Source: Candidatus Sulfidibacterium hydrothermale
GTDB lineage: Bacteria; Bacteroidota; Bacteroidia; Bacteroidales; F082
DNA: 64,000 bases
Reading direction: 5' to 3'
NCBI RefSeq assembly: GCF_020149915.1
Contig: NZ_CP083760.1
Coordinates: 2,604,001-2,668,000 of the forward strand
The notes below the pieces were generated by a model that was not told the origin of the DNA, made no database searches, and saw nothing but the letters and a program-made list of their open reading frames with translations. Made by a program: the position numbers and the translations under genes. Positions 1 to 9,035 of this stretch are shown one piece after another (the stretch's first letter is position 1; the number at the start of each line of letters is the position of its first letter).

Positions 1-306
1 AGCAAAAACAAAGAGAATCCCACTATCCGGATTGTCCCTGAACTCCGGGCACACACCCGCTTTTTATGGGAAAACCTTACCGGAAATATAGAAACGTTGC
101 CCTATGATTTTCAGTTTGTTTTTTGTCGGAACACATTGATTTATTTCGATCGTGAAACCCAGAACAAGGTGGTAACCCGCTTATTAAAGCACCTGAAACC
201 GGGCGGATATCTCATTGTCGGGCATTCCGAATCGCTTTTACACCAACTTCCACCCGGTGTAAAAGTCATTCAGCCTACTGTTTATCAAAAAATTAAGAAA
301 TCATGA
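1..306 (+). CDS. cheR: CheR-type chemoreceptor methyltransferase, C-terminal part
   Basis: The reading frame is open from base 1, so the gene begins upstream and only the last 101 residues are visible. It contains the end of a SAM-dependent methyltransferase fold: FVFCRNTLIYFD (the CheR signature strand) and LKPGGYLIVGHSESL near the end. CheR methylates glutamates on chemoreceptors using S-adenosylmethionine. The stop overlaps the start of the next gene in an ATGA arrangement, and cheD and cheB follow, which supports a chemotaxis-type adaptation operon. No methyl-accepting receptor is visible in the window. Confidence 0.9.
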   Translation, partial: SKNKENPTIRIVPELRAHTRFLWENLTGNIETLPYDFQFVFCRNTLIYFDRETQNKVVTRLLKHLKPGGYLIVGHSESLLHQLPPGVKVIQPTVYQKIKKS

Positions 307-1169
307 AGCATACAGACAAGCCGAACAAAGAAATAAAAAACCTACAGGAAGAAAATCGCCGGTTACTTGCTGAAGTTGAAGAACTCAACAAAAAACTGGT
401 GGAATCAGAAGCTTTCAAAAGCCATTTTCTTTCCAATGTAACCAACGAAATCGTCAATCCGTTTGCTTCGGTCATCGGGCTTTCGCAACAAATTATGACG
501 CTGTACAAGAACAGCTGTCCTGAAGCGGCAGAAGTGGCCGCACTAATTCACGCAGAAGCATCTTCACTTGACTTCCAACTGCGTAATATTTTTGTGGCAG
601 CCCGTCTCGAAGCCGGCGAAGAAATCCCCGAGCCTTCCAAAATCATCATGGAAGAAGTATTGCAGGAAACCATAAAAAAAATCCGGCAGGAAGCCGACAA
701 AAAAGAAATCCGCATCGTAGTAAACACCAATCCGGATTGTCCGGATTTCGTTACGGATAAAAACAAACTGGACCTGATTTTGCTCAATCTTCTCAGTAAT
801 GCCATTCACTTTTCAGAAAACGGGAAAACAGTAACGCTTTCCACCGACTGCACGGATCAGGAATTGATTATTGAAGTAAAAGATGAAGGGATCGGCATGA
901 CGAAAGAAGAAAAAAGCCGGATTTTCGACCGTTTTCACCGGGCCAATCCGCGAATACAATCGGTAAGTCCCGGCAGCGGACTGGGACTGGCTGTAGTGGA
1001 AGGTCTGCTGTTTTTGCTCAATGGAAATATTGAAATAGAAACAGCTCCCGGAGCAGGCACAACCATTAAAGTAACCCTGCCTGCAATGAGTATCGACGAC
1101 ATACCGTCGGACGATGTACTTTTTTTTGATGATGATGACGAAGAAAACAGCGAAGAAGAAAGTTTCTAA
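303..1169 (+). CDS. Histidine-kinase-like ATPase protein lacking the phospho-acceptor histidine
   Basis: A 288-residue soluble protein. Residues 1-38 are a predicted coiled coil rich in Glu, Lys and Leu. Residues 39-110 look like a dimerisation/phosphotransfer (DHp) domain, but the position of the usual SHELRTP histidine reads VTNEIVNP, with Asn48 instead of His. Residues 145-262 form a HATPase_c domain with a good N box (LLNLLSNAIHFS), G1 box (DEGIGM) and G2 box (GSGLGLAVV). The C-terminus is very acidic. The gene is coupled to cheR by a 4-base overlap and lies 5 bases before cheD. It may be a pseudokinase, or it may act on a partner; which one is not visible. Confidence 0.8.
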   Translation: MKHTDKPNKEIKNLQEENRRLLAEVEELNKKLVESEAFKSHFLSNVTNEIVNPFASVIGLSQQIMTLYKNSCPEAAEVAALIHAEASSLDFQLRNIFVAARLEAGEEIPEPSKIIMEEVLQETIKKIRQEADKKEIRIVVNTNPDCPDFVTDKNKLDLILLNLLSNAIHFSENGKTVTLSTDCTDQELIIEVKDEGIGMTKEEKSRIFDRFHRANPRIQSVSPGSGLGLAVVEGLLFLLNGNIEIETAPGAGTTIKVTLPAMSIDDIPSDDVLFFDDDDEENSEEESF

Positions 1170-1174
1170 TTCAA

Positions 1175-1654
1175 ATGCAACCGTTTAAAACATACTACCT
1201 TTATCCGGCAAATATTTTTGCCAGCAGAGAGATGTACCATATCACGACACTTCTCGGATCCTGCGTGGCAGTATGTCTTTACGATACCCGTCAGCGTTTT
1301 GGCGGGATGAACCATTTTATGCTTCCGTTGTGGAACGGAAAAGGACTGGCTTCCCCGAAATTTGGAAATATTGCCATCCGGCAACTGGTACAAAAAATGG
1401 AATTTCTCGGAAGCGATAAAAAAGATTTGATTGCCAAAGTTTTCGGCGGAGCTGCGGTACTGGATGTCAGCTCCGAATTATTTAATGTGGGCAGCCGCAA
1501 TGCCGACGTAGCACTTTCCGAACTGAAAATGTTAAATATCGAGGTGGTGGCTTCCAGCATTAAAGGAGAAAAAGCACGAAAAATAATTTTTAATACTTTT
1601 ACAGGTGAAGTCAGACAAAAATACATTGAAAAACGCGGAGACAAAAAATCATGA
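1175..1654 (+). CDS. cheD: Chemoreceptor glutamine deamidase CheD
   Basis: A 159-residue protein matching CheD, which deamidates receptor glutamines to glutamates so that CheR can methylate them. The family's catalytic pair is visible: Cys30 in TLLGSCVAVCLYD and His47 in GGMNHFMLP. Further family features are KVFGGAAVL and the NVGSRNADVA loop. The length is normal. The stop overlaps the start of cheB in an ATGA arrangement, so translation is probably coupled. The start at 1175 lies 5 bases after the preceding stop. Confidence 0.93.
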   Translation: MQPFKTYYLYPANIFASREMYHITTLLGSCVAVCLYDTRQRFGGMNHFMLPLWNGKGLASPKFGNIAIRQLVQKMEFLGSDKKDLIAKVFGGAAVLDVSSELFNVGSRNADVALSELKMLNIEVVASSIKGEKARKIIFNTFTGEVRQKYIEKRGDKKS

Positions 1655-2730
1655 TTTCAGGTAAACCCATAAAAGTATTGCTGGTGGATGACTCGGCTAT
1701 GGTCACAAAAGTAGTCTCCCATATCATTAACGAAGACAAAGAGCTTACCGTAATGGGGGTGGCAGCCAATCCGTATGAAGCGGTTGAGATCATGAAAAGA
1801 GAGAAGCCCGATGTTATCCTGTTAGATATTGAAATGCCCCGGATGGACGGACTCACGTTTCTGCGAAAGATCATGACACAACATCCTATTCCGGTGGTTA
1901 TTTTTTCGGGCGTGGCTCCAAAAAACTCCCGTAATGCAGTAAAAGCACTGGAATACGGAGCAGTAGCTGTTTTACAAAAACCCAAATCCATTCTTTCTCC
2001 TGAATTCCAAGAAACAAAGATCCGTTTTTTAGAAGCCCTGAAAGGAGCTGCAGCATCTGTTACCGGTTTACCTTTGCTCAGGAGAAGAATACACGATGTT
2101 TCCATTTTCGCAGAAAACGAAATCACAGAACTGGAAAAGCATCAAAAGGCCACCTTACTTCCCAGCCGAAAAGTTATTGTCCTTGGGGCATCGACCGGCG
2201 GAACGCAAGCCATTGAATTTTTGATGCGAAACATAAAAACAGACCTTCCCGGAATGCTGATTACACAACACATGCCGGGCGAATTTACCAGGGCTTTTGC
2301 CGAACGGCTCAATACCATCTCAAAATTACACATTCAGGAAGCGGAAGACGGAGAAATCGTCCACAACAATACTGTTTATATTGGCAACGGTTTTTATCAT
2401 ATTCTTCTGGAGAAAGAGCAAAACACTTATAAAGTCCGGATAAAAGACGGGCCACTGGTCAACCGGCATAAACCCTCGGTCGATGTATTATTCCGCTCGG
2501 CTGCGCGGCAAGCCGGCCCTCAGGCATTAGGAATTTTACTCACCGGGATGGGAAACGACGGCGCCAAAGGTTTGTTGGAAATGAAAGAAGCCGGCGCCAT
2601 AACGATTGCCCAGGACGAAAAGAGTTCTGTGGTTTTCGGCATGCCCCGGGCAGCCATTCAACTGGGTGCCGCTCAATACATTCTATCGCTCAATGAAATA
2701 TTAAAATTTTTAAACCACTATACACCATGA
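1651..2730 (+). CDS. cheB: Chemotaxis response regulator protein-glutamate methylesterase CheB
   Basis: A 359-residue two-domain protein. Residues 7-125 are a receiver domain with VLLVDDS and phospho-acceptor Asp59 in VILLDIEMP. Residues 165-355 are the methylesterase domain, with the catalytic triad visible as Ser181 (GASTGG), His207 (TQHMPG) and Asp303 (GMGNDGAKG). It removes methyl groups from chemoreceptors and also deamidates them when phosphorylated. It is the last gene of the cheR-kinase-cheD-cheB block. An AT-rich inverted repeat at about 2799-2825 could end the transcript weakly. Confidence 0.95.
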   Translation: MISGKPIKVLLVDDSAMVTKVVSHIINEDKELTVMGVAANPYEAVEIMKREKPDVILLDIEMPRMDGLTFLRKIMTQHPIPVVIFSGVAPKNSRNAVKALEYGAVAVLQKPKSILSPEFQETKIRFLEALKGAAASVTGLPLLRRRIHDVSIFAENEITELEKHQKATLLPSRKVIVLGASTGGTQAIEFLMRNIKTDLPGMLITQHMPGEFTRAFAERLNTISKLHIQEAEDGEIVHNNTVYIGNGFYHILLEKEQNTYKVRIKDGPLVNRHKPSVDVLFRSAARQAGPQALGILLTGMGNDGAKGLLEMKEAGAITIAQDEKSSVVFGMPRAAIQLGAAQYILSLNEILKFLNHYTP

Positions 2731-2851
2731 AAAAAACGCCACTCATTTTAATAATCTCAACTAACCGTAAAAAATAATGCGTTAGCAAAAGTCATAACTA
2801 AATGAAAAAATATTTTTTTTCATTTGTAACAAAAACAAAACTTTAAAACCC

Positions 2852-4426
2852 ATGAAAGTCGACAAAAAAGACAAAATTCTGGTAGTGGATGATATGGCTA
2901 TTAATCTGGAACTGATTAAATCGGTTTTGGGGAAAGATGGAAAATATTCACTGGTAACCGTCACGGATGGGGTTTCAGCCATTCGAAAAGCTAAAACGAA
3001 CAATTTCGACCTGATTTTGCTTGACATCATGATGCCAGGAATGGACGGTTATGAAGTCTGTAAAATACTGAAATCGTATCCCACTACCAAAGATATTCCC
3101 ATAATTTTTCTTACTGCACTCAACGATCCGAAAAATATTCAAAAAGCCTTTCAGTTTGGGGCTGTAGATTATATTTCAAAACCTTTTTCGAAAGAAGAAC
3201 TTACCGCACGGGTAAACCTGCATATTTCACTGAAACACACTACTGAGGAGCTTATCAAAGCCAAAAGGGCTGCTGAATCGGCAGCAGAAGCCAAAGCCAT
3301 ATTCCTGGCCAATATGTCGCATGAGTTGCGTACGCCCATGAACGGGATCATCGGAATGGTTGACATTCTAAAAAGGACCCCGCTCACTGATGCCCAGCGC
3401 GAATACCTGAGTATCATCGAATCGTCCGGAGAAAACCTTCTGACCATTATCAACGATATTCTTGATCTATCAAAAATTGAGGCGGGGCACATGGAACTGG
3501 AAAACATTCCTTTCTCACTAAAGGAAGAGCTTACCCGCGTTATGAATATCCTGCAGGTAATTGCCGACAAGAAAAAACTTCCGCTGGTACTTAAAATTGC
3601 CGATGGGGTTCCTCCTTATGTAAGTGGCGATCCGGTACGATTAAAACAAATCATTATCAATCTGGTAAACAATGCCATTAAATTTACAGACAAAGGAAGT
3701 GTTACCGTTTCTGTAGAAAAAAAAGGCGTGGAAGACGGAAAAGTACAGCTTCTTTTCAAGGTGATGGATACCGGTATTGGCATTTCTCCCGAAGGACAAA
3801 AAAAATTATTTCAATCCTTCTCGCAAGTGGATAAATCGACTACCCGAAAATATGGCGGCACCGGTCTGGGACTGATGATCAGTAAAAACCTGACGCACAT
3901 GATGGGAGGTGAAATTGGCGTGGAAAGCGTTGAAGGCGTTGGCTCTACTTTCTGGTTTTATGTTTATCTGGATGTTTCGGATGAAGAAAGTTATAAAAAA
4001 CAAAATGAAACGGAACAACAATCCGACCTCACCAAAAAACGGATTCAGCTTAAGCTTCATATTCTACTGGCTGAAGACAACAAAATCAATCAAAAGGTAG
4101 CCACACTCAACCTGAATAATCTTGGACATGATGTGGATGTTGCCAATAACGGAAAAGAGGCCGTAGAGATGTTTAAGAACGGAAATTACGACATCATTTT
4201 CATGGATGTTCATATGCCGGAAATGGATGGTGTGGAAGCCTGCAAAAAAATACGAGAGATTGAAAAAAAGGAAAATCGTATAAAAAAAATACCTATCATT
4301 GCAATGACAGCAAATACCTCCGAAGACGAAAGAAAAAAGTATCTTGAGGCAGGTATGGACGGTTATGTAGCAAAACCCTTTAAACAAAAAGAATTAATTG
4401 AAATTTTCACGCAGTTTGCTGTATAA
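2852..4426 (+). CDS. Hybrid sensor kinase with receiver, kinase and receiver domains
   Basis: A 524-residue cytoplasmic protein without membrane segments. Domain order: receiver (residues 6-122, Asp58 in LILLDIMMP), short coiled coil, DHp with His157 in [10 protein letters not shown], HATPase_c (N box [13 protein letters not shown]1 DTGIGIS, G2 GGTGLGL), and a second receiver (residues 400-520, Asp452 in IIFMDVHMP). The first receiver probably takes phosphate from another kinase and so controls this one. No output domain is attached; the lone receiver protein 14 bases downstream is an obvious partner candidate. Confidence 0.92.
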   Translation: MKVDKKDKILVVDDMAINLELIKSVLGKDGKYSLVTVTDGVSAIRKAKTNNFDLILLDIMMPGMDGYEVCKILKSYPTTKDIPIIFLTALNDPKNIQKAFQFGAVDYISKPFSKEELTARVNLHISLKHTTEELIKAKRAAESAAEAKAIFLANMSHELRTPMNGIIGMVDILKRTPLTDAQREYLSIIESSGENLLTIINDILDLSKIEAGHMELENIPFSLKEELTRVMNILQVIADKKKLPLVLKIADGVPPYVSGDPVRLKQIIINLVNNAIKFTDKGSVTVSVEKKGVEDGKVQLLFKVMDTGIGISPEGQKKLFQSFSQVDKSTTRKYGGTGLGLMISKNLTHMMGGEIGVESVEGVGSTFWFYVYLDVSDEESYKKQNETEQQSDLTKKRIQLKLHILLAEDNKINQKVATLNLNNLGHDVDVANNGKEAVEMFKNGNYDIIFMDVHMPEMDGVEACKKIREIEKKENRIKKIPIIAMTANTSEDERKKYLEAGMDGYVAKPFKQKELIEIFTQFAV

Positions 4427-4440
4427 CAGGAGTTAGCCGT

Positions 4441-4848
4441 ATGAAACAATTTGACTTTAATCACAAGAATATTCTCATCGTAGAAGATACTATCACTAGC
4501 AGTCGTTTTTTTGATGCGGCACTGAGCCGTACCAATGCCAACCTGTTTTGGGCTGAAGATGCCGATGAAGCTATCGATATTTTCAACAAAGAAAAAATAG
4601 ACCTGGTTTTGCTCGATTTAAATCTGCTTACCACCAGTGGTTTTGATGTTTTAAAATACATACGCGAAAGGGATAAAAAAATCCCCATCGTAGTGCAAAC
4701 CGCTTATATTCTTTCCGGTGAAGAAGAGATGAGTTTTAAGCTGGGAGCCAACGATTTCATCGCTAAACCCATTAAACTCAACCACCTGATTGAAACCGTA
4801 GGAAAATTTCTGAGCAACCGCGAAGAAAAAGAAACCCCTTCAGAATAA
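4441..4848 (+). CDS. Single-domain response regulator
   Basis: A 135-residue receiver-only protein. It has the acidic pair in ILIVEDT, phospho-acceptor Asp59 in LVLLDLNLL, the conserved Thr in VVQTAY and Lys in FIAKPI. It has no DNA-binding or enzymatic output domain, so it works by protein contact or as a phosphate relay or sink, similar in build to CheY or Spo0F. It follows the hybrid kinase by 14 bases and is probably co-transcribed. The short C-terminal tail is charged (REEKETPSE). Confidence 0.9.
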   Translation: MKQFDFNHKNILIVEDTITSSRFFDAALSRTNANLFWAEDADEAIDIFNKEKIDLVLLDLNLLTTSGFDVLKYIRERDKKIPIVVQTAYILSGEEEMSFKLGANDFIAKPIKLNHLIETVGKFLSNREEKETPSE

Positions 4849-4867
4849 GCCAGGAGATTTTTCGGTG

Positions 4868-4941
4868 TGGAGCATATCGGAGTCGAACCGATGACCTCTT
4901 GATTGCGAACCAAGCGCTCTGACCAACTGAGCTAATGCCCC
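4868..4941 (-). tRNA. tRNA-Ala (anticodon CGC)
   Basis: On the minus strand the sequence folds into a complete cloverleaf. The acceptor stem is GGGGCAT with ATGCTCC and contains the G3-U70 pair that identifies alanine tRNAs. The D arm (AGCTCAGTTGGTCAGAGC) and T arm (GGTTCGACTCC) are normal. The anticodon loop is TTCGCAA, giving anticodon CGC, at 4905-4907. The 3' CCA is not encoded. Confidence 0.93.
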
Positions 4942-5015
4942 TTTTTTTATTTTATTTCATACTGATACTAAAAAAGGGATAACTTGCATTTCAACAAATT
5001 ACCCCCTTTTCTTTG

Positions 5016-5089
5016 TCGGAGTGGCAGGACTCGAACCTGCGACCACTTGCACCCCATGCAAGCATGCTAGCCAACTGCACCACACCCCG
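5016..5089 (-). tRNA. tRNA-Pro (anticodon GGG)
   Basis: On the minus strand the acceptor stem CGGGGTG pairs with CACTCCG (one G-U pair). The anticodon stem is CTTGC with GCAAG, and the loop is ATGGGGT, giving anticodon GGG at 5053-5055, with G37 as usual for proline tRNAs. The T loop GGTTCGAGTCC is canonical. CCA is not encoded. A decayed copy of the 5' half lies about 180 bases further along. Confidence 0.93.
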
Positions 5090-5184
5090 ATTTGTTATGA
5101 ACAACTTCGCTGCCGAAGTGGCTGCAAAAGTAATAATTTTTTAATTTGTCAAGCGAATATTTATGCTTCTTTTTTTCTCTTTTT

Positions 5185-5267
5185 CCGGAGAAAATTGTGA
5201 CAGTCGAACCGACGACCATCCCGACAACCCTTTGTCGGGACATGCTAGCCAACTGCACCACACCCCG
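5185..5267 (-). pseudogene. Decayed copy of tRNA-Pro
   Basis: Bases 5241-5281 repeat 5063-5102 with one inserted T. This covers the 5' acceptor strand and D arm of the tRNA-Pro gene plus flanking DNA. The 3' half (5185-5220) keeps only weak similarity: cggag and a tcgaacc T-loop core. The anticodon arm is replaced by an inverted repeat, TCCCGACAA with TTGTCGGGA, that forms a 9-bp hairpin. The 3' acceptor strand no longer pairs. It is probably not a working tRNA. Confidence 0.65.
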
Positions 5268-5316
5268 ATTTGTTTATGAACGTTTTTTTCTTTTTCCGCT
5301 GCCATGATTAGAAAAA

Positions 5317-8016
5317 TTATTTCCATACCGGCAACACACACTTTTTGCTTCTGTGCTGTAAAACCGATTGAAAATCAAACAGACTTTTCTGCATCACAGC
5401 CGAATTTTCGGAATGGCAGGTCAGACAAGCCCCCACGGTCAACATTTTTTTCTGTTCAGCCACATTTAAAGGAAACACATTTTTGCGTGTGGAAACCATT
5501 CCTGTCCGGTTTTTCAAAAAACCGGTCCATGCATCTTCAGGCAAGCCATCATGTGGATTATCTTGATATGTTGAATTAAATTCCCATATACCATGATGCT
5601 GAACAATCCGGTAAGTCAGTTTTCCTTTTCCAAAACCCAACGCAACCGGATTGTTATGACAAGTTTTGCAGGAACGACCTTTTGCCGAAGTCGTATGCGG
5701 TGCTGCAGGAGCAAATAACCGTCTAAAAAGTAACGAGTCGTGCCGGCGGTGCGTATAACTTTCCCGGTCAATGGTCATAATCATCCCCGGAATTACCGGA
5801 ACAAATTCCCGTTTTTTGTCCTTTTCCCGTATCCCCAAAGCCGGCAGCTGCGCCAGATATTGCCCGGTATACTCTACCCAACTGCCTTTTTTCTCGCGGT
5901 TCAACACCATGTTATATCCTCTTTCTTGCGGGTCATATTCGTTATGACAACCAATACAGGAAGGCGCCCAGGCACTATGACAAGCCGAACAGCTCACATC
6001 AGCATGTACCGGTGCCGTACAAACAGCTGCCGGCTTTTGCAAACGATATGTTTTCCCGCTATTTTTGGTGATTAGCCAGGCCGTATCTCCCTGCACAACA
6101 CTGTTCACAAGAACATGGTGATGTTTTCGCGTCAAAAGGTAATCATGTCCGGCAATTTTACCATAACGTAAAGCCGCCACTTTGGCCGATTCGGAATCCA
6201 TTTTTTTAGCATTGGTTATCAGTGGTTTATCCGTAAAATGACAATCTTCACATTGCACATCTTCCTGATCTTCCTCATGCAAATAATGTTTTCCGTCTCC
6301 CATCAAAGTATAGGAATGATGACAGTCAATACACGACAATCCTAACCGGTGATGCACATCATCCGGTTCTTTCCGAAATACACGAACACTATCTATCAAC
6401 CGGTAATGCCCCGTATCCGGTATTTGCGCAGGAGCCAAAGGCGTTTCATGCCATCCCTCATAACTGGTAGAAATTCGTCCCGACCGGCTATGACAGCCAA
6501 AACAATGCCGGTTACTGATATTCAAATCCAACGAAGGATGCTGTTGTAATGCCAATTCAGAATAATCAATACTATCGTGATTTCCTTTTTCGCTTTGTGG
6601 ATGATAATTTAAATGACAAGCAAGACACCCGCCACCCCGACTTTGTTCCGTAACAGGTCCCGGATGTATTTTAGGATTCCCCAAATGACACCGGACACAC
6701 AAATTTCGCAAATGTTCATCGGCAGCCGAATTCCCCAAATGATGCACATCCGTTAACCCGTCGGGAGATGACTGTTCTCCAAAAGCATACCGGTCCACAT
6801 TAATCATTCCGTTCAGCGTAGCCATCAGTCCGGTACCTATGCGTTGGGTAATTTGCGGATGGCAGGCGGCCGTTCCGCAACTTTGCTCCACACGGTCCAA
6901 ATTTCCGGGAATAAGCATCATATTTTTGTGCGCTTGTTTTTCATCGGTAGCAAACGGATTTCCTCCATGACAAGAATAACAACCGATAACTTTCGGATCA
7001 TGCGAAGCCACAAACCCGTGAACCTGCCGGTGGCAAACCACGCAACTCTCTTTTCTCCCAAAAATCAGCGGGGCACTATCCGCCCGGGATCTGGGAAAAT
7101 GCATATAAAGGTTTACACGCTCTGTCCGGAAATGCTGCAATACCTGATAACGGTAATTCTTCTGCCCCGGAAAAATCCACTGGTCATCACTTCCTTTGAA
7201 GAATAATCCGGACAACGTCAGTAAAAAATATATTACCGAAAAAAGAAACAGCAACCTTTTGCTGTAAAAAGCCATTTTCACTTTTCCCAAACGGGCATAA
7301 AAAAGCAATACAACAAACAATAACAATCCGATTAAAACAATCGCGGGATAGCGTAAAAAATGTAACAGCTCCTGAAGACCCACAAAATACCAGGGGCCCT
7401 TTACCGTCGGATTTAAACCATCATGCAACGGAGCAGAAAAAATCATGCTCAAAAACAACAACGAAAAAAACAGTAAAACAAAATCAGAAGCCTTTGGCCA
7501 AATTCGCCGGTTGGTTTTTACCAGAATAACCAATAACAACACGCCAAAAGTGATAATATGATGGAAATAAATCAACAAAGAAGTTCCCTTTGCCCCCATC
7601 AACAAAAGCCGTAAATATTTTCCGGCAAAAGGAATAGCTTCTATCAGACTTCCAAAAATTTGTCGCGTCCGTACACTGTCAGCGTCGCCTTTCAGGAAAA
7701 AGCCGGTAAGCATGGCCATAAAAAGGAATAAGACGCCCAAAACAAAAACCCATACCGCTTTTGATTTTAATTTTTCGGGAAACGGTTGACGATAATAGTT
7801 ATACAAATGGAGAAAACTAAAAACGAAAAAAAACTGGGCACCCCAGAAATGAAAATTCCGGACAATGGCTTCCCAAGGGTTAACCACCAACATCCGGCTT
7901 ACCGACAAATACGGATGTTGCACCTGATAAAAAAGAGAGAGTAAAATACCCGAAAACAGCACATAAAAAAACAGTGCCAATGCCAATCGGCCGGATGTTG
8001 ATTCTTTTTTTGACAA
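5317..8016 (-). CDS. Cytochrome b fused to a multihaem (about 12-haem) cytochrome c
   Basis: About 900 residues. The first ~310 residues are a cytochrome-b-like membrane domain with about eight hydrophobic segments, including NFHFWGAQFFFVFSFLHLYN and YFHHIITFG, which carry candidate haem-b histidines. The rest is periplasmic and has eleven CXXCH motifs (such as CVVCH, CYSCH, CLACH, CIDCH, CLTCH) plus one CX4CH (CGTAACH). It resembles a quinol-oxidising module joined to a c-haem wire; no Rieske gene is nearby. The frame is open up to 8133 but has no ATG there. The TTG at 8016 places the first membrane segment just after the start (SKKESTSGRLAL) and is preferred, though uncertain. It is divergent from the next gene. 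Confidence 0.85.
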   Translation of the reverse strand: MSKKESTSGRLALALFFYVLFSGILLSLFYQVQHPYLSVSRMLVVNPWEAIVRNFHFWGAQFFFVFSFLHLYNYYRQPFPEKLKSKAVWVFVLGVLFLFMAMLTGFFLKGDADSVRTRQIFGSLIEAIPFAGKYLRLLLMGAKGTSLLIYFHHIITFGVLLLVILVKTNRRIWPKASDFVLLFFSLLFLSMIFSAPLHDGLNPTVKGPWYFVGLQELLHFLRYPAIVLIGLLLFVVLLFYARLGKVKMAFYSKRLLFLFSVIYFLLTLSGLFFKGSDDQWIFPGQKNYRYQVLQHFRTERVNLYMHFPRSRADSAPLIFGRKESCVVCHRQVHGFVASHDPKVIGCYSCHGGNPFATDEKQAHKNMMLIPGNLDRVEQSCGTAACHPQITQRIGTGLMATLNGMINVDRYAFGEQSSPDGLTDVHHLGNSAADEHLRNLCVRCHLGNPKIHPGPVTEQSRGGGCLACHLNYHPQSEKGNHDSIDYSELALQQHPSLDLNISNRHCFGCHSRSGRISTSYEGWHETPLAPAQIPDTGHYRLIDSVRVFRKEPDDVHHRLGLSCIDCHHSYTLMGDGKHYLHEEDQEDVQCEDCHFTDKPLITNAKKMDSESAKVAALRYGKIAGHDYLLTRKHHHVLVNSVVQGDTAWLITKNSGKTYRLQKPAAVCTAPVHADVSCSACHSAWAPSCIGCHNEYDPQERGYNMVLNREKKGSWVEYTGQYLAQLPALGIREKDKKREFVPVIPGMIMTIDRESYTHRRHDSLLFRRLFAPAAPHTTSAKGRSCKTCHNNPVALGFGKGKLTYRIVQHHGIWEFNSTYQDNPHDGLPEDAWTGFLKNRTGMVSTRKNVFPLNVAEQKKMLTVGACLTCHSENSAVMQKSLFDFQSVLQHRSKKCVLPVWK

Positions 8017-8198
8017 TGGGAAAAGATTTGAAGCGAAAATACAAAAATGAGAAGATCCCTGGCTACAGAAAATCCCTTCCAACACCAAACTTTTTCTTCC
8101 CTGCCAAAATATCCTCCTGTAATTTATACCCAATTCACTTTATTTCATCCCAACAAAATTGTAACTTGGCTGTTTTAAAACAGTTAAACATTTTCGAC

Positions 8199-8930
8199 AT
8201 GAAAAAACCAGATTTGTCAGGCTTTGCCTGTTTTACGCAAAAGTTGGAAGTAGCCCCCTTTCCGGGAAATACGCTCCACGACCTGGTTGTATTGGAATCA
8301 GATCCCGAACAGGGATATTTTTTTGGCGGGGCTTTGCCCGAAGAGATGAAAAAAGCCAATGATCATCACCTGTATCTGGTGGTTAAACAGACCATTCCCT
8401 GTTTCCAGGACAAAATTATCCAGAAGGCTTACGCACTCCAGTCAGAACACAAAACCAATTTTCATTTGTCGCCCGGACAAATTATTTTTGAAAACAAGCC
8501 CCATTCCTGTATCCGTGTTCGCGTTCATGAAATTGACCATTTAAAGACCTTTATTGACGAACTGGAAGAAATGGGTGTTGAATTTTACTGCAAACGCCGA
8601 TACAAACACATGAAGCCTTATACCAGTTTGGTGATGTTTAAAAAATATGTAGAACTGGAAAAAACCGGAGAAGCCGTTTACCGGAACATGAATGATGCAC
8701 ACATCCATTTTGTGGAAATTCCTTCCCAAATTGATTATCCGGTTTTTGAAACCATGCGTGAAGACATTAGAAATAATTGCGAGCTCAACATGTTTCATAT
8801 GGCCTTAATCTACATTTATTCAAAAGAAAAAGTCCACAACCTGGCAGCCATCTATTCCAACGCATGTAACGAAGAACGACTCCCCCTACTGGCAGAGTTC
8901 CTGCATAAGGAAATTCAACGCCTGTTATAG
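8199..8930 (+). CDS. Hypothetical protein, function not recognised
   Basis: A 243-residue protein that I do not recognise. There is no signal peptide or membrane segment, so it is probably cytoplasmic. The frame is open further upstream (to 7974), but the ATG at 8199, giving MKKPDLSGFACF, is the natural start; the upstream part overlaps the divergent cytochrome gene. The sequence is mixed alpha/beta with acidic and aromatic residues and three scattered cysteines, none arranged as a metal motif. It sits between two multihaem cytochrome genes, which may hint at a role in cytochrome maturation or regulation, but nothing in the sequence shows that. Confidence 0.75.
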   Translation: MKKPDLSGFACFTQKLEVAPFPGNTLHDLVVLESDPEQGYFFGGALPEEMKKANDHHLYLVVKQTIPCFQDKIIQKAYALQSEHKTNFHLSPGQIIFENKPHSCIRVRVHEIDHLKTFIDELEEMGVEFYCKRRYKHMKPYTSLVMFKKYVELEKTGEAVYRNMNDAHIHFVEIPSQIDYPVFETMREDIRNNCELNMFHMALIYIYSKEKVHNLAAIYSNACNEERLPLLAEFLHKEIQRLL

Positions 8931-9035
8931 CCTGTTCCGGAAAAAAAAGAAAAATTTAGAGCGAGAATAAATTAAAAAAACAGGTTTTTATTATTTTTTC
9001 CGTTCTTTTTCATACCGGTTAAAAAACAGGTTTAC

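Noticed and set aside
5363-5381. ACCGATTGAAAATCAAA resembling the dispersed hairpin element
   Set aside because: It lies in the coding region of the multihaem cytochrome gene, matches only about 17 bases and has no hairpin around it, so chance similarity is likely.
8017-8133. Open frame upstream of the cytochrome b fusion and a ribosome-site-like AGGAGG on the minus strand near 8110
   Set aside because: The AGGAGG is followed by a TTG in another frame that stops after 14 codons, and the extra 39 in-frame residues do not look like protein of this family.
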